Of a stretch of DNA of 64,000 nucleotides, positions 28,601-35,426 are shown piece after piece (position 1 is the first letter of the stretch; the number at the start of each line of letters is the position of its first letter). This DNA comes from Gemmatimonadota bacterium (GTDB lineage: Bacteria > Gemmatimonadota > Gemmatimonadetes > Longimicrobiales > Gaopeijiaceae), in NCBI GenBank assembly GCA_041390125.1, contig JAWKQN010000018.1:1-64000 (forward strand), written 5' to 3'. Below the pieces are notes generated by a model. The model searched no databases, was not told the DNA's origin, and was given only the letters and a program-made list of their open reading frames with translations. Position numbers and translations under genes: made by a program.

Positions 28601-28952
28601 GCCCGGCCTCGGATCGCACTGGGACGTCTGGATGCTGGCCAAGGTGACTGGGGCGATGACCGCGCTCGACGTGGCGTCGATGCACGGGGCACGCTTCCTC
28701 GGCATGGAGGAGGATCTCGGATCGATTGCCGTGGGCAAGCTCGCCGACCTGATGGTGCTCAACGCCAACCCGCTGGAGAACATCCGCCACACGGCCAACT
28801 TGCGCTACGTGATGAAGGGGGGGACGCTGTACGATGCCGGTTCACTCGACGAGATCTGGCCGCGTCCGCGCCGCTTCGGCGACGCCTGGTGGTACGTCCC
28901 GGAGATGTTCCTGGAGAGCACGAAGCCTGTGAACGGCTACGACCGGCGCTGA
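25617..28952 (+). CDS. Secreted TolB-propeller / amidohydrolase fusion protein
   Basis: A 1111-residue exported enzyme. The GTG at 25617 has GAAGGAA upstream; an ATG at 25644 is the alternative and starts directly at the signal peptide (PRRRHSLLAIAPAVVLLAP...LHAQ). Residues 40-680 are PD40 beta-propeller repeats (DLSPDGGWIVFDLL, RISPDGKSIAFISDR, AWSPDGRRIAFTT and others). From about residue 700 an amidohydrolase TIM barrel follows: the GTIVVRNGRI start, metal site VDMHAHHHREH near 745, a Lys in AVMLKQY, GHTGGEH, and the C-terminal SIAVGKLADLMVLNANPL. Such fusions process peptides or cyclic amides outside the cytoplasm; the substrate is unknown. The gene stands alone between degenerate regions and its codon choice seems to differ from its neighbours, suggesting transfer. 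Confidence 0.9.
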   Translation: MSSPPTPYAMPRRRHSLLAIAPAVVLLAPLAAGALHAQAARDAAWDATRPRGTTRAIDFTVSEGTWTSVDLSPDGGWIVFDLLSHVYRLPASGGTAVSLTQGSGIASNFHPRISPDGKSIAFISDRAGGEFNLWIMDADGSNPRAVALDPKRRMLFPQWTPDSAYLIVVVDGDDGLRSLVMYHRDGGTGVTLVKGEVGRNPFRPAISSDGRYLYYDVYTARPTGFWGQDDVLKGAVQLHRYDRQTGVVRPITGGELAQQDRNSSGGAYAAEPSPDGRWLAFMRKVPGGTLEYKGQRFGPRSALWLRDLRLGTERLLMDPVEMDLSEESIPVNGSYPMYRWAHDGQSLVIHQGGRIRRVDIVSGAVSTIPFSARVQRTMSEAALAKRRVSDAPFDVRFVRWGATSPDGQAVVFQALGRLWLQPLPTGTPRRLTPVGFEPFEFQPAWSPDGRRIAFTTVDAQNRGALWTVAAGGGAPVRLTREVGEYMNPAWTPDGDEIVVARGSGASARASSLNRSTWFDLVRIPAVGGDETEIVQTARRGTRGVELRPSVGMDGRLYWANAASGDVRGVEVTSVRLDGSDQRVHAVVRHADDAAVAPDGRHVAFMQGGNTYLSPLPAGVTGASPPVLAKSGGAFAAAALTTEGGLYPRWRSATVLDITSSNRVYTYDASSTRTDTTTITLTAPRALPTGTIALTGARIVTLDEDGVIPSGTIVVRNGRIACVGSCATAGADRVVDVAGTTIIPGWVDMHAHHHREHVGMMPRQNFESAIYLAYGVTTTHDPAPTSSAAFPTAELIEAGEMVGPRVFSTAEAMRAGDAGLTNDISSRALAVHDVRRRQAWGAVMLKQYLLPTREQRQWVLDAAREVGLRVTAEGSQDLNYKLGMIMDGHTGGEHLTVQSPLYADVTTFIGQARYFYSHTPLVSGYGAWNEEWFWQESPVWKDTKQGQWIPWRQLIPHTRRFIQRPETDYSKDIVAQQVADIIAAGGYSAVGSHGQQPGLGSHWDVWMLAKVTGAMTALDVASMHGARFLGMEEDLGSIAVGKLADLMVLNANPLENIRHTANLRYVMKGGTLYDAGSLDEIWPRPRRFGDAWWYVPEMFLESTKPVNGYDRR

Positions 28953-29624
28953 GCGCCGCCTCGCTGCCTGTCTGCCCTCCGTGACCTACCTGCACGCGCG
29001 GACGAGCCTCCTCTGGATGACGCTCATGCACTAGGCGCTCCTGTTTCCGGTCACCATACCCGTCACCGGGGTGGACTGCGGCTGCTGTTGCGACGCCACC
29101 CGCGCGAGCGACCTCCGCTTCCCGCAGCCGTCTGGAGTCCCTCTGGCCTCGTCATCGCGACGTTGGCCTGGGCCGCCGCCTTCGTGCAGCCACCCGATGC
29201 GCCGTGGGATGGGTGGCGATGGCCAGGGCTCATAGGTGTGATCGCGCTGCCACTCGCGGTCGAGCGGTGGCGCACCACCCGCGATCGGCGCGTGATCGGC
29301 GCTTCCCTCGTGCAGATCTGGCTCCTGATCGTGAGTGCCTGGGTGGCGGCTGCCGCCGTGAGTCCGGGAAGCGGGCTGGGTGCGTTGTAGTGCCGCGGTC
29401 ACGTCCTCACAACGACCGACAGCGCGACGCGGTGTGCAGCTGGCGGACACCTCGGACTCCGGACGTCCGTGGTGGGGTCGGGATGCGCCGACGGATCGTG
29501 GTCGCCGTCGACGAAGGCCACTAGCCAGGCCCTAGCTCGCGAACGATGCCGCGGCCTGGGTGCTCCGGATCGGCGAGCTGCTGGGCGGCGCTCACCAGCG
29601 GCGCAGGGCGGCACAACTGCCTGT
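28953..29624. other. Sparse intergenic region of about 670 bases
   Basis: Nothing is certain here except one weak membrane-protein candidate (29088-29390, listed separately). No repeat, RNA gene, clear promoter or hairpin terminator was recognised. The region ends in an AT-rich operator before the DUF4143 ATPase gene. Confidence 0.5.
29088..29390 (+). CDS. Possible small membrane protein (low confidence)
   Basis: A 100-residue frame that reads smoothly and holds hydrophobic stretches: SGLVIATLAWAAAFV, LIGVIALPLAV and VQIWLLIVSAWVAAAAV, separated by an Arg-rich loop (ERWRTTRDRRV). This would make a three-helix membrane protein. The only start is a TTG without a ribosome site, so it may be the surviving end of a longer gene. 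I do not recognise a family. Confidence 0.35.
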   Translation: MRRHPRERPPLPAAVWSPSGLVIATLAWAAAFVQPPDAPWDGWRWPGLIGVIALPLAVERWRTTRDRRVIGASLVQIWLLIVSAWVAAAAVSPGSGLGAL

Positions 29625-29643
29625 TCATTCGTTTCATGAATGA
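29625..29643. promoter_or_regulatory. Inverted repeat at the start of the DUF4143 ATPase gene
   Basis: TCATTC (29625-29630), 7-base spacer, GAATGA (29638-29643), in a conspicuous AT-rich patch. It covers the first possible ATG (29640), which argues that the ATG at 29658 is the real start and that this is an operator or promoter element. Confidence 0.5.
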
Positions 29644-29657
29644 TTATCATACACATC

Positions 29658-30884
29658 ATGGTGCCCCAACTCACCCCACGGGTCCTGACCGCCGCCGTCC
29701 AGCGGGTCGCCCGTACGATGCCCGTCGTGGTCGTCACCGGCGCCCGCCAGACCGGGAAGAGCACGCTGGTAGCCGACTTGCTCCCCGGCCGTCGGACCTA
29801 CGACTCCTTGGACGACCTCGAGGTGCGGGCACTGGCCGAGCGCAGGCCGGACGAGCTCGTGGGACGACCCGGGGCCATGGTCCTGGACGAGGTGCAGAGG
29901 GTCCCGGACCTCCTGCTCGCCGTGAAGCGAGCCGTGGACCGGGACCGGCAGCCGGGCCGCTTCGTCCTCACGGGATCGGCCAACCTGCTGCTCATGAAGT
30001 CCGTCTCGGAGTCCCTGGCCGGACGCGCGGCGTACCTGAGCCTGTGGCCGATGACGCGCCGCGAGCGACTGGGCCTCGGCCGGGCCGGCCTCTGGTCGGA
30101 GCTCCTGGAGCATCCCAGCGAGGACTGGCCCGACGTATTGGCGGGAGCGGACCCCACGGCCGCAGACTGGAGGGCGCTCGCGGCGGAGGGCGGGTATCCC
30201 GTTCCGGCTCTGAAGCACGCGGATCCGGAGGATCGTGCGATCTGGTTCGACGGCTACATCCGCACCTACCTCGAGCGTGACCTGCAGGACCTCTCTTCCA
30301 TCGACAACCTGGTCGATTTCCGCCGGCTCATGGGCGCGGCGTGCCTCCGGCTGGGGCAACTCGTGAACCAATCGGAGCTCGGCAGGGACGTTCAGCTCCC
30401 ACAGCCGACGGTACGCCGATGGCTCAACCTTCTCGAGGCCTCCTATCAGCTCGTGCCGGTTCCCGCGTTTGCCGTCAATCGTACGAAGCGGCTGATCAAG
30501 ACGCCCAAGACCTTCTGGTCCGATACGGGCCTTGCGTTGCGCCTGGCGGGCCTCGATGCCCCCACCGGAGCGCACCTGGAGAACCTCATCCTCTCGGACC
30601 TGCTCGTCTGGCGCGATGCGGCCACGGTGGATCGGCCGGGACTCTTCTACTGGAGGACCGCCACGGGGGAAGAAGTGGACTTCGTGGTCGAGCGACGCGG
30701 CACCCTGCTGGGCATCGAGGTAAAGGCCACAACGCGGCCCCGTCCCTCCGATGCCAGGCACCTGCAGACGTTCCGCGAGGAATATGGCGATGCCGTGCGG
30801 GGGTGCGTCCTGCTCCACGCAGGGACGCACACCGAGTGGCTGGGACCCCGCATCCTTTCCGCGCCGTGGTGGAGCGTGGTCTAG
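29658..30884 (+). CDS. AAA ATPase with DUF4143 domain
   Basis: A 408-residue protein of the AAA_14-DUF4143 family. The ATPase part has Walker A GARQTGKST, Walker B MVLDEVQRVPDLL, and the sensor-like FVLTGSANLLLM. The C-terminal DUF4143 part starts near residue 195 (IRTYLERDLQDL), includes a helix-turn-helix-like LGRDVQLPQPTVRRWLNLLE, and ends with a PD-(D/E)XK-like core (FYWRTATGEEVDFVVE...GIEVKAT). These are widespread, sporadic genes, often mobile, of unresolved role. The ATG at 29658 is preferred because an inverted repeat covers the earlier ATG at 29640. The gene has no obvious partner on either side. Confidence 0.92.
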   Translation: MVPQLTPRVLTAAVQRVARTMPVVVVTGARQTGKSTLVADLLPGRRTYDSLDDLEVRALAERRPDELVGRPGAMVLDEVQRVPDLLLAVKRAVDRDRQPGRFVLTGSANLLLMKSVSESLAGRAAYLSLWPMTRRERLGLGRAGLWSELLEHPSEDWPDVLAGADPTAADWRALAAEGGYPVPALKHADPEDRAIWFDGYIRTYLERDLQDLSSIDNLVDFRRLMGAACLRLGQLVNQSELGRDVQLPQPTVRRWLNLLEASYQLVPVPAFAVNRTKRLIKTPKTFWSDTGLALRLAGLDAPTGAHLENLILSDLLVWRDAATVDRPGLFYWRTATGEEVDFVVERRGTLLGIEVKATTRPRPSDARHLQTFREEYGDAVRGCVLLHAGTHTEWLGPRILSAPWWSVV

Positions 30885-30911
30885 CGTCCGCCAGCCACTC
30901 CTCGCCGACGC

Positions 30912-31385
30912 CTACCCCCTGAGCAGCGCCGCCGCGAGGAGCGTCGTGGCCACCATCCCCAGGACGGACCGGACGGTGTTCCAGCGGGTCCAACGAACCA
31001 GATAGATCCTCCAGTACTCGGCGGCTTCGGCGGTCCCAGGCGGGGAGGCCGCCAGCGCGTTGTTCATGGGAACGTTGAGGGCCGCGGTCACGCCGAACAC
31101 GCCGACGACGTAGACGCCGGCCCCGATCACCGCCGGCAACCCTCCCCGTCCGTGACCCAGCAGCGTGAGCGCCGCGACCGCGACGCACACCACGGTGGTG
31201 CCCATGAAGAGCAGGAGGAAGAGCGGGTTCAGGATGCGTTCGTTGATCGTCACCATGGTGGCCGCTCCCTCCCCGTGCTGCGCCAGGGACGGCATCACCG
31301 TATTGGAGAAGATCCACAGGATGCCGGTCACCACGCCGCTGCCGACGACGGCGGCGACGGTCAGCGCGTCCGCGAGTCCGTTCAC
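30912..31385 (-). CDS. DUF1772 / anthrone-oxygenase-like membrane protein
   Basis: A 157-residue integral membrane protein with four hydrophobic helices (ALTVAAVVGSGVVTGILWIF, LLLFMGTTVVCVAVAALTLL, AVIGAGVYVVGVFGVTAALN, VLGMVATTLLAAAL). The motifs NVPMNNAL and WTRWNTVRSVLG are characteristic of DUF1772, a family that includes anthrone oxygenases and many uncharacterised membrane proteins. The GTG at 31385 overlaps the stop of the NmrA gene as GTGA, so the two proteins are translated together. Function in this organism is unknown; redox chemistry on an aromatic or quinone-like substrate is a guess from the partner's NAD(P)-binding fold. Confidence 0.88.
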   Translation of the reverse strand: MNGLADALTVAAVVGSGVVTGILWIFSNTVMPSLAQHGEGAATMVTINERILNPLFLLLFMGTTVVCVAVAALTLLGHGRGGLPAVIGAGVYVVGVFGVTAALNVPMNNALAASPPGTAEAAEYWRIYLVRWTRWNTVRSVLGMVATTLLAAALLRG

Positions 31386-32239
31386 GCCGCCGTCCTCCAG
31401 GCCCCTGACGCCGCCGCGGCCCGCGCCCACTCGTCTACGCCGCGGGCGGGACGCCCCAGGGCACGCTCAACGCCGTCCACCACGTGCGCGTTGCGTCCGT
31501 CGAGCACGGTGGAGAAGAGATAGTCGAGCATCCACGTAACCTCCTTCGGCGCGCCGGACCGGCGAACCTCCGCCAGGAACGCGTCGTGAGGCACTTCGAC
31601 GTACGCGATGTCCCGTTCGAGCGCCTCCGAGAGCTCCCTGGCGAGCTGCGCGAACGTCAATGCCCGTGGACCGGTCACCTCGTAGATCTCGCCCGCGTGC
31701 CCGGGCCGGGTCAAGGCGGCGATCGCCACCTCGGCGATGTCGTCGGCGTCCACGAACGGCTCGGGCACATCCCCTCCCGGAAGCGTGATCCGGCCATCGA
31801 GCACCATTCCGGCGAAGGCGCCCTCCGAGAAGTTCTGGAGAAACCAGCTGGCACGAACGACGGTCCACTCCAGGCCGCTCGCCTGGACGATCCGCTCACA
31901 CGCCTGCGCTTCCGGCTCGCCCCGCCCGGAGAGGAGGACGAGGCGCTTCACCTCGTGGGACCGGGCCCGATCCACGAGCGCCTGGATGGCGTCGGTCGCG
32001 CCCGGCATCGCCAGATCCGGCGCGTAGCTGATGTAGACGGCCTCGGCGCCCCGCAGGCAGGCGTCCCAGCTCTGCTCGTCGTCCCAATCGAACGGCGGAG
32101 TGGCGCTGCGCGAGCCGATGCGGACGGGAAGGCCGATGGCGGCCAGGCCCGCGGCGATCCTGCGGCCGGTCTTGCCGGTGCCTCCGAGCACGAGGATCGG
32201 ACCGGAGGGCGTGGGGGTCGTCGACGGAGAGGTGTGCAT
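31382..32239 (-). CDS. NmrA-like NAD(P)-binding protein
   Basis: A 285-residue atypical short-chain dehydrogenase-fold protein. The Rossmann loop is LVLGGTGKTGRRIAAGL, followed by VRIGSRS, VYISYAP and LVLLSGRGEPEAQ. The C-terminal part (WTVVRASWFLQNFSE, then EIYEVTGPRALTFAQLA) matches NmrA/HSCARG-type and ergot-alkaloid EasG-like members that sense or use NADP(H). The ATG at 32239 has AGGAGC upstream. Start of homology agrees after a 13-residue Ser/Thr/Pro-rich lead. It is coupled to the DUF1772 gene. A palindrome lies 25 bases upstream, and an AraC-type regulator is encoded just beyond it. Confidence 0.92.
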   Translation of the reverse strand: MHTSPSTTPTPSGPILVLGGTGKTGRRIAAGLAAIGLPVRIGSRSATPPFDWDDEQSWDACLRGAEAVYISYAPDLAMPGATDAIQALVDRARSHEVKRLVLLSGRGEPEAQACERIVQASGLEWTVVRASWFLQNFSEGAFAGMVLDGRITLPGGDVPEPFVDADDIAEVAIAALTRPGHAGEIYEVTGPRALTFAQLARELSEALERDIAYVEVPHDAFLAEVRRSGAPKEVTWMLDYLFSTVLDGRNAHVVDGVERALGRPARGVDEWARAAAASGAWRTAA

Positions 32240-32263
32240 GATCTGCTCCTGTTCGGGTGAGGA

Positions 32264-32282
32264 GTACAGACCCAAGCTGTAC
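32264..32282. promoter_or_regulatory. Inverted repeat upstream of the NmrA gene
   Basis: GTACAG (32264-32269), 7-base spacer, CTGTAC (32277-32282), a perfect 6-bp dyad 25 bases ahead of the NmrA-like start. The position suits an operator. The AraC-family protein encoded next to it is a candidate binder, though AraC proteins more often use direct repeats. Confidence 0.55.
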
Positions 32283-32355
32283 GGGAATCCCCGCCCCGCT
32301 CTCGACCTCAGGCGACAGATGTCTTGACCCGGCGCGCCACGATCCGGCGGCCCTG

Positions 32356-33384
32356 TCACGGTGGGGAGGACGGCGCGTCCGGCCCCGCGCCGTCGCGATA
32401 CGCGCCCGGGGTCAGACCGGTCCAGCGCTTGAAGGCTCGCGTGAAGGCGCTTTGATCGGAGAAGCCGGTCATATACGTGGCCTCCGACAGCGTCGCCGCG
32501 TCCGGATCCTGGAGCAGTCGGAGCGCCAGGCGCCGGCGCGCCTCGTCCACGAGCGTCTGGAAGGAGGTCTCCTCGGCCCCGAGGCGACGCTGGAGCGTAC
32601 GTCCGCTCATCCCCAGCTCGCGAGCGACGTCCGAAAGGGTCGGTACACCGCCGCTGAGGGACGTGGCCACCCGGTCGAGCACGCGCCGCTCCAGCGGAAT
32701 CGTATCGTCGAGCGAGCCGACCTCGGCGTCGAGGAGCGTGTCGAAGAACCCCGCGATGCTGGCATCCCCCACGCGATTCGGGGCGTCGAGCGCCCGGGTC
32801 GACACCCGAAGCGCATCGCGGTCCGACCCGAAATGCACCGGACATCCGAAATGGGCCTCGTGACCGGCCGCGTCGCGCGGCGCCCGATGCTTGAGGAAGA
32901 CTGCCTCGGGATGGAAGGGTTCGGACGCGACTTCCCGACTGATGGCCAGGATGCTCGCGAGCGTGGCTTCGTTGGAGAGCCGCATCCCGAGGCGTCGGTC
33001 GCCCTGCCGATGCAGATGCATGTACGCGCCTCCGAAGCATTCCTCCACCGAATAGAAGGACACGCTCGTCAACACGAGTGCGTAGCGTTCCGCCCGCGCG
33101 AAGGAACCCCGCAGGGTCGGAGCCGACTTCCAGGCGAATCCGAACGGCCCGTAGTCGTCCGCCCGCATCGAGGCGCCCACGCGGAGCGGGAGGGTGGTGG
33201 GATCGGCATCCACAGCGGCGGCTTCCTCGAACAGCCGGTAGTAGTCGTCATCGCGGATCATGAGGGAAGGGTCGGGCTCCCCGGCCGCATCGAGGCCGAC
33301 GAGGCGCAGGAGCTCGTGCGCGACGTCCGGTGGACCGACCTGCCCAGCGACCTTCCGTGAAAAGAGCGATGTGATCCTGCCCAT
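32356..33384 (-). CDS. AraC-family transcriptional regulator with OruR-type sensor domain
   Basis: A 342-residue regulator. The N-terminal 230 residues form the 'Arabinose_bd/OruR-like' ligand domain (LFEEAAAVDADPTTLPLRVG, YGPFGFAWKSAPTLRGSF). The C-terminal DNA-binding domain has two helix-turn-helix units: LSDVARELGMSGRTLQRRL and LSEATYMTGFSDQSAFTRAFKRWTG. The ATG has a good AGGAGGG site. The domain type is known from ornithine-, virulence- and fatty-acid-responsive regulators. It lies upstream of, and on the same strand as, the NmrA-DUF1772 pair, with a dyad between them, so it probably controls that pair. The ligand is unknown. Confidence 0.92.
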   Translation of the reverse strand: MGRITSLFSRKVAGQVGPPDVAHELLRLVGLDAAGEPDPSLMIRDDDYYRLFEEAAAVDADPTTLPLRVGASMRADDYGPFGFAWKSAPTLRGSFARAERYALVLTSVSFYSVEECFGGAYMHLHRQGDRRLGMRLSNEATLASILAISREVASEPFHPEAVFLKHRAPRDAAGHEAHFGCPVHFGSDRDALRVSTRALDAPNRVGDASIAGFFDTLLDAEVGSLDDTIPLERRVLDRVATSLSGGVPTLSDVARELGMSGRTLQRRLGAEETSFQTLVDEARRRLALRLLQDPDAATLSEATYMTGFSDQSAFTRAFKRWTGLTPGAYRDGAGPDAPSSPP

Positions 33385-33410
33385 GCGCCGACCCTCCTTG
33401 CGGACGCGTC

Positions 33411-33587
33411 TCAGCCCATCGGTTGCGCGAAGGTGAGGTCGATTCGGTGCGGGTCCCGGATCGCGAACTCGCGCGTGCCGTAGTGGGTGGCATGCAGGTG
33501 CGTCCGGCGCAGCTCGCGCAGGCGATCCTTGGCCAGCTTCTTCAGGTGTTCGTGGGACGGTCGTGCAGGAAGCTCGCGCGCAGCCAT
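33411..33587 (-). pseudogene. Chimeric 58-codon mini-gene: ankyrin-type leader joined to a VOC C-terminus
   Basis: The first 27 residues, MAARELPARPSHEHLKKLAK, are the standard opening of a family of ankyrin-repeat and related proteins ('LPARPSLEHLKKxAK'). Residues 35-58 (THYGTREFAIRDPHRIDLTF, then AQPMG) are the standard last strand of a VOC/glyoxalase domain, which normally ends an unrelated protein. The two pieces are joined in frame behind an intact GGAGGGG ribosome site. The simplest reading is a deletion that removed the body of two neighbouring genes. Whether the short protein is made is unknown. It is followed after 26 bases by the AraC gene. Confidence 0.6.
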
Positions 33588-33906
33588 GGGATACCCCTCC
33601 TTCCGCTGTGCCCGGGTCCGCGATCTCGGGCTGGAAGTCAGGGTGACGACGGGCCGGTACAGCAGGACGGGTGGGTTCGACCCTTCACGCGGACCGTCGG
33701 CCGCCCGTGCGCGGCTCGCGCGCCAACATAGGCGTTCGGCGCTACGTGTCGCCAGATCGGGGAAGAACGGTGCGCGCGTAGCCTCCGCGGGTGGCGCGGG
33801 TCGTAGGCGGGCGTTCGGCGGCGCGCGGACAAGGGTACCCGTGTGCGGCGCGGGCCCGCTCCTCCGAGGGGGATCGGTGGATCGGGCCCCGCGCCGCAGG
33901 CGCACC
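33588..33906. other. Intergenic region of 319 bases
   Basis: Apart from the terminator-like hairpin at 33844-33898 and the ribosome site of the mini-gene, I see no gene, RNA or repeat. It probably carries the promoter for the mini-gene and AraC gene, but no clear -35/-10 pair is visible. Confidence 0.5.
33844..33898 (-). terminator. Long hairpin after the MauG gene
   Basis: TGCGGCGCGGGCCCG (33844-33858) pairs with CGGGCCCCGCGCCGCA (33883-33898) with a single bulged base, enclosing a 24-base loop. It starts 9 bases beyond the MauG stop on the minus strand. Confidence 0.6.
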
Positions 33907-35421
33907 TCACCTCGCCTGGTGCCGCTCCAGACGGTCCACGGGCAGTCCGCTGGGAACCGCTTCGGGGATCCAGTGCTCGAGCGCGTCGGCGCTCGGGTCC
34001 GTCAGCGCATGCAGGAATGAGAGCAGCGCGTCCACCTCGACATCCGACAGCCGGACCGGCCGTAGCTCGGATGCCCGCGCCATTCGGGCCCGGAGCGAAT
34101 CGTCCTGCTGCACCCACCCGTCCCGCTCGAGGAACCGGAGCGTACGTCCGGAGGAGAGCGGACGCTGGTCCAGTCGTGAGCCGCTGCCTGTCAGCTCCCA
34201 CACCTCCGTCAGGGAAGGCAGCAGGCTCTCCGGGAGACGGTAGGCTTCCACGCTCGCCACCGCATCGAGGTGATGGCGCACGGTGGCTTCGAGAGTCGTG
34301 AACGTGCCGGCGTGTCCCCAAGGCCCCGTCAACGCCACGTTGCGCAGCGAAGGAGTCAGGAACCGGAAATCGTCCGCCGGACGGCCCGTCACCCGCCCGC
34401 GACCGAAGTCCTCCAGGAAGGCCTTCTCGCCGCTCCTTCCCCAATAGCGACCGTCGTGGCCGTCTCCCTTTCCCGGGCCGATCTGCGGCATGGCGATCGC
34501 GTGGAAGCCATGATCCGTCTGGAACGTGCCGCGGTGACAGCCTGCGCATCCTGCCTTGCCGTAGAACAGATCCATACCCCTACGCTGCGTCGTGTCGAGC
34601 GCCGTGCTGTCACCCCGCAGGAAGGCATCGAACGGGCTGCGGTCCGAACGAAACGCCACGGTCTCGAAGGCTGCGATCGCGTTGGCGGCGTCCACGAACC
34701 GGATATCCGCGGGGGACCGGATCCGATCCGGGAACGCAGTGCGGAACAGGCGGACGTAGTCGGGCTCCTCGCGGAGCCGCTGCGCCAGGCGCTCCCAACC
34801 ACCGTCCGGTCCGCCCATCCGACCCGCCCAGACGGCGTCGGCGATCTCGTTCTCGCCGGGCTGACCCGCCATCTCCACGGACGAACCCACGGGGAACATG
34901 GCCTGGGCGGCGAGCACGCTCTCCAGGCCCCGCGGCAACTTCCACCGGGCCGGTGTGACGAATCCGCCTTCGTAATGTCCCTCTGGATCGCTCTCCACGC
35001 GCCCGTCGTGGAAGAGCCGTTCGAACTCGAGCGCCCCGAGGTTGAACAGCGCCGGCGCGTTGCGCGGCACCCGCCCGTGGACGGAGCCCGCCCCCTCCCC
35101 GCCGACGGTGCGCGCGGGCCCGACACCCTCGCCACCCTCTCCCCACCCCAGCGCCAGTCCGTCGGCGCTGGCGAGCGAGGGATGATGGCAGGTGGCGCAG
35201 GAGATGTTGCGGTTTCCGCTCAGGAGCTTGTCGAAGAACAACAGCCGCCCGAGCTCCACGACGTCGGGAGGCGGTGCGCCCGCGTGCAGGTAGTCGGCGT
35301 CCACGGCGGGGGACGGGAGTTGGAGACCCGGCGTCCGCGGCGCCCCCGGAGCCGCGAACGCCGCGGCTCCGAGGGTTCCCACGGCGAGCAGCAGGCCGCG
35401 TAGGATCACGAACCGATCCAT
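33907..35421 (-). CDS. Di-haem cytochrome c peroxidase / MauG family protein
   Basis: A 504-residue exported di-haem protein. The signal peptide is ILRGLLLAVGTLGAAAFA. The two haem c sites are CATCH (near residue 69) and CAGCH (in GKAGCAGCHRG, near residue 290), each with the usual MauG/CcpA spacing. The late segment FLTPSLRNVALTGPWGHAGTF carries the conserved helix seen in this family. Members reduce hydrogen peroxide or carry out high-valent iron chemistry on partner proteins. The ATG at 35421 has a GGTGAG site; an in-frame GTG at 35430 overlapping the upstream stop as GTGA is equally credible. The gene is thus tightly coupled to the secreted protein gene upstream. Confidence 0.93.
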   Translation of the reverse strand: MDRFVILRGLLLAVGTLGAAAFAAPGAPRTPGLQLPSPAVDADYLHAGAPPPDVVELGRLLFFDKLLSGNRNISCATCHHPSLASADGLALGWGEGGEGVGPARTVGGEGAGSVHGRVPRNAPALFNLGALEFERLFHDGRVESDPEGHYEGGFVTPARWKLPRGLESVLAAQAMFPVGSSVEMAGQPGENEIADAVWAGRMGGPDGGWERLAQRLREEPDYVRLFRTAFPDRIRSPADIRFVDAANAIAAFETVAFRSDRSPFDAFLRGDSTALDTTQRRGMDLFYGKAGCAGCHRGTFQTDHGFHAIAMPQIGPGKGDGHDGRYWGRSGEKAFLEDFGRGRVTGRPADDFRFLTPSLRNVALTGPWGHAGTFTTLEATVRHHLDAVASVEAYRLPESLLPSLTEVWELTGSGSRLDQRPLSSGRTLRFLERDGWVQQDDSLRARMARASELRPVRLSDVEVDALLSFLHALTDPSADALEHWIPEAVPSGLPVDRLERHQAR

Positions 35422-35426
35422 GAGGC

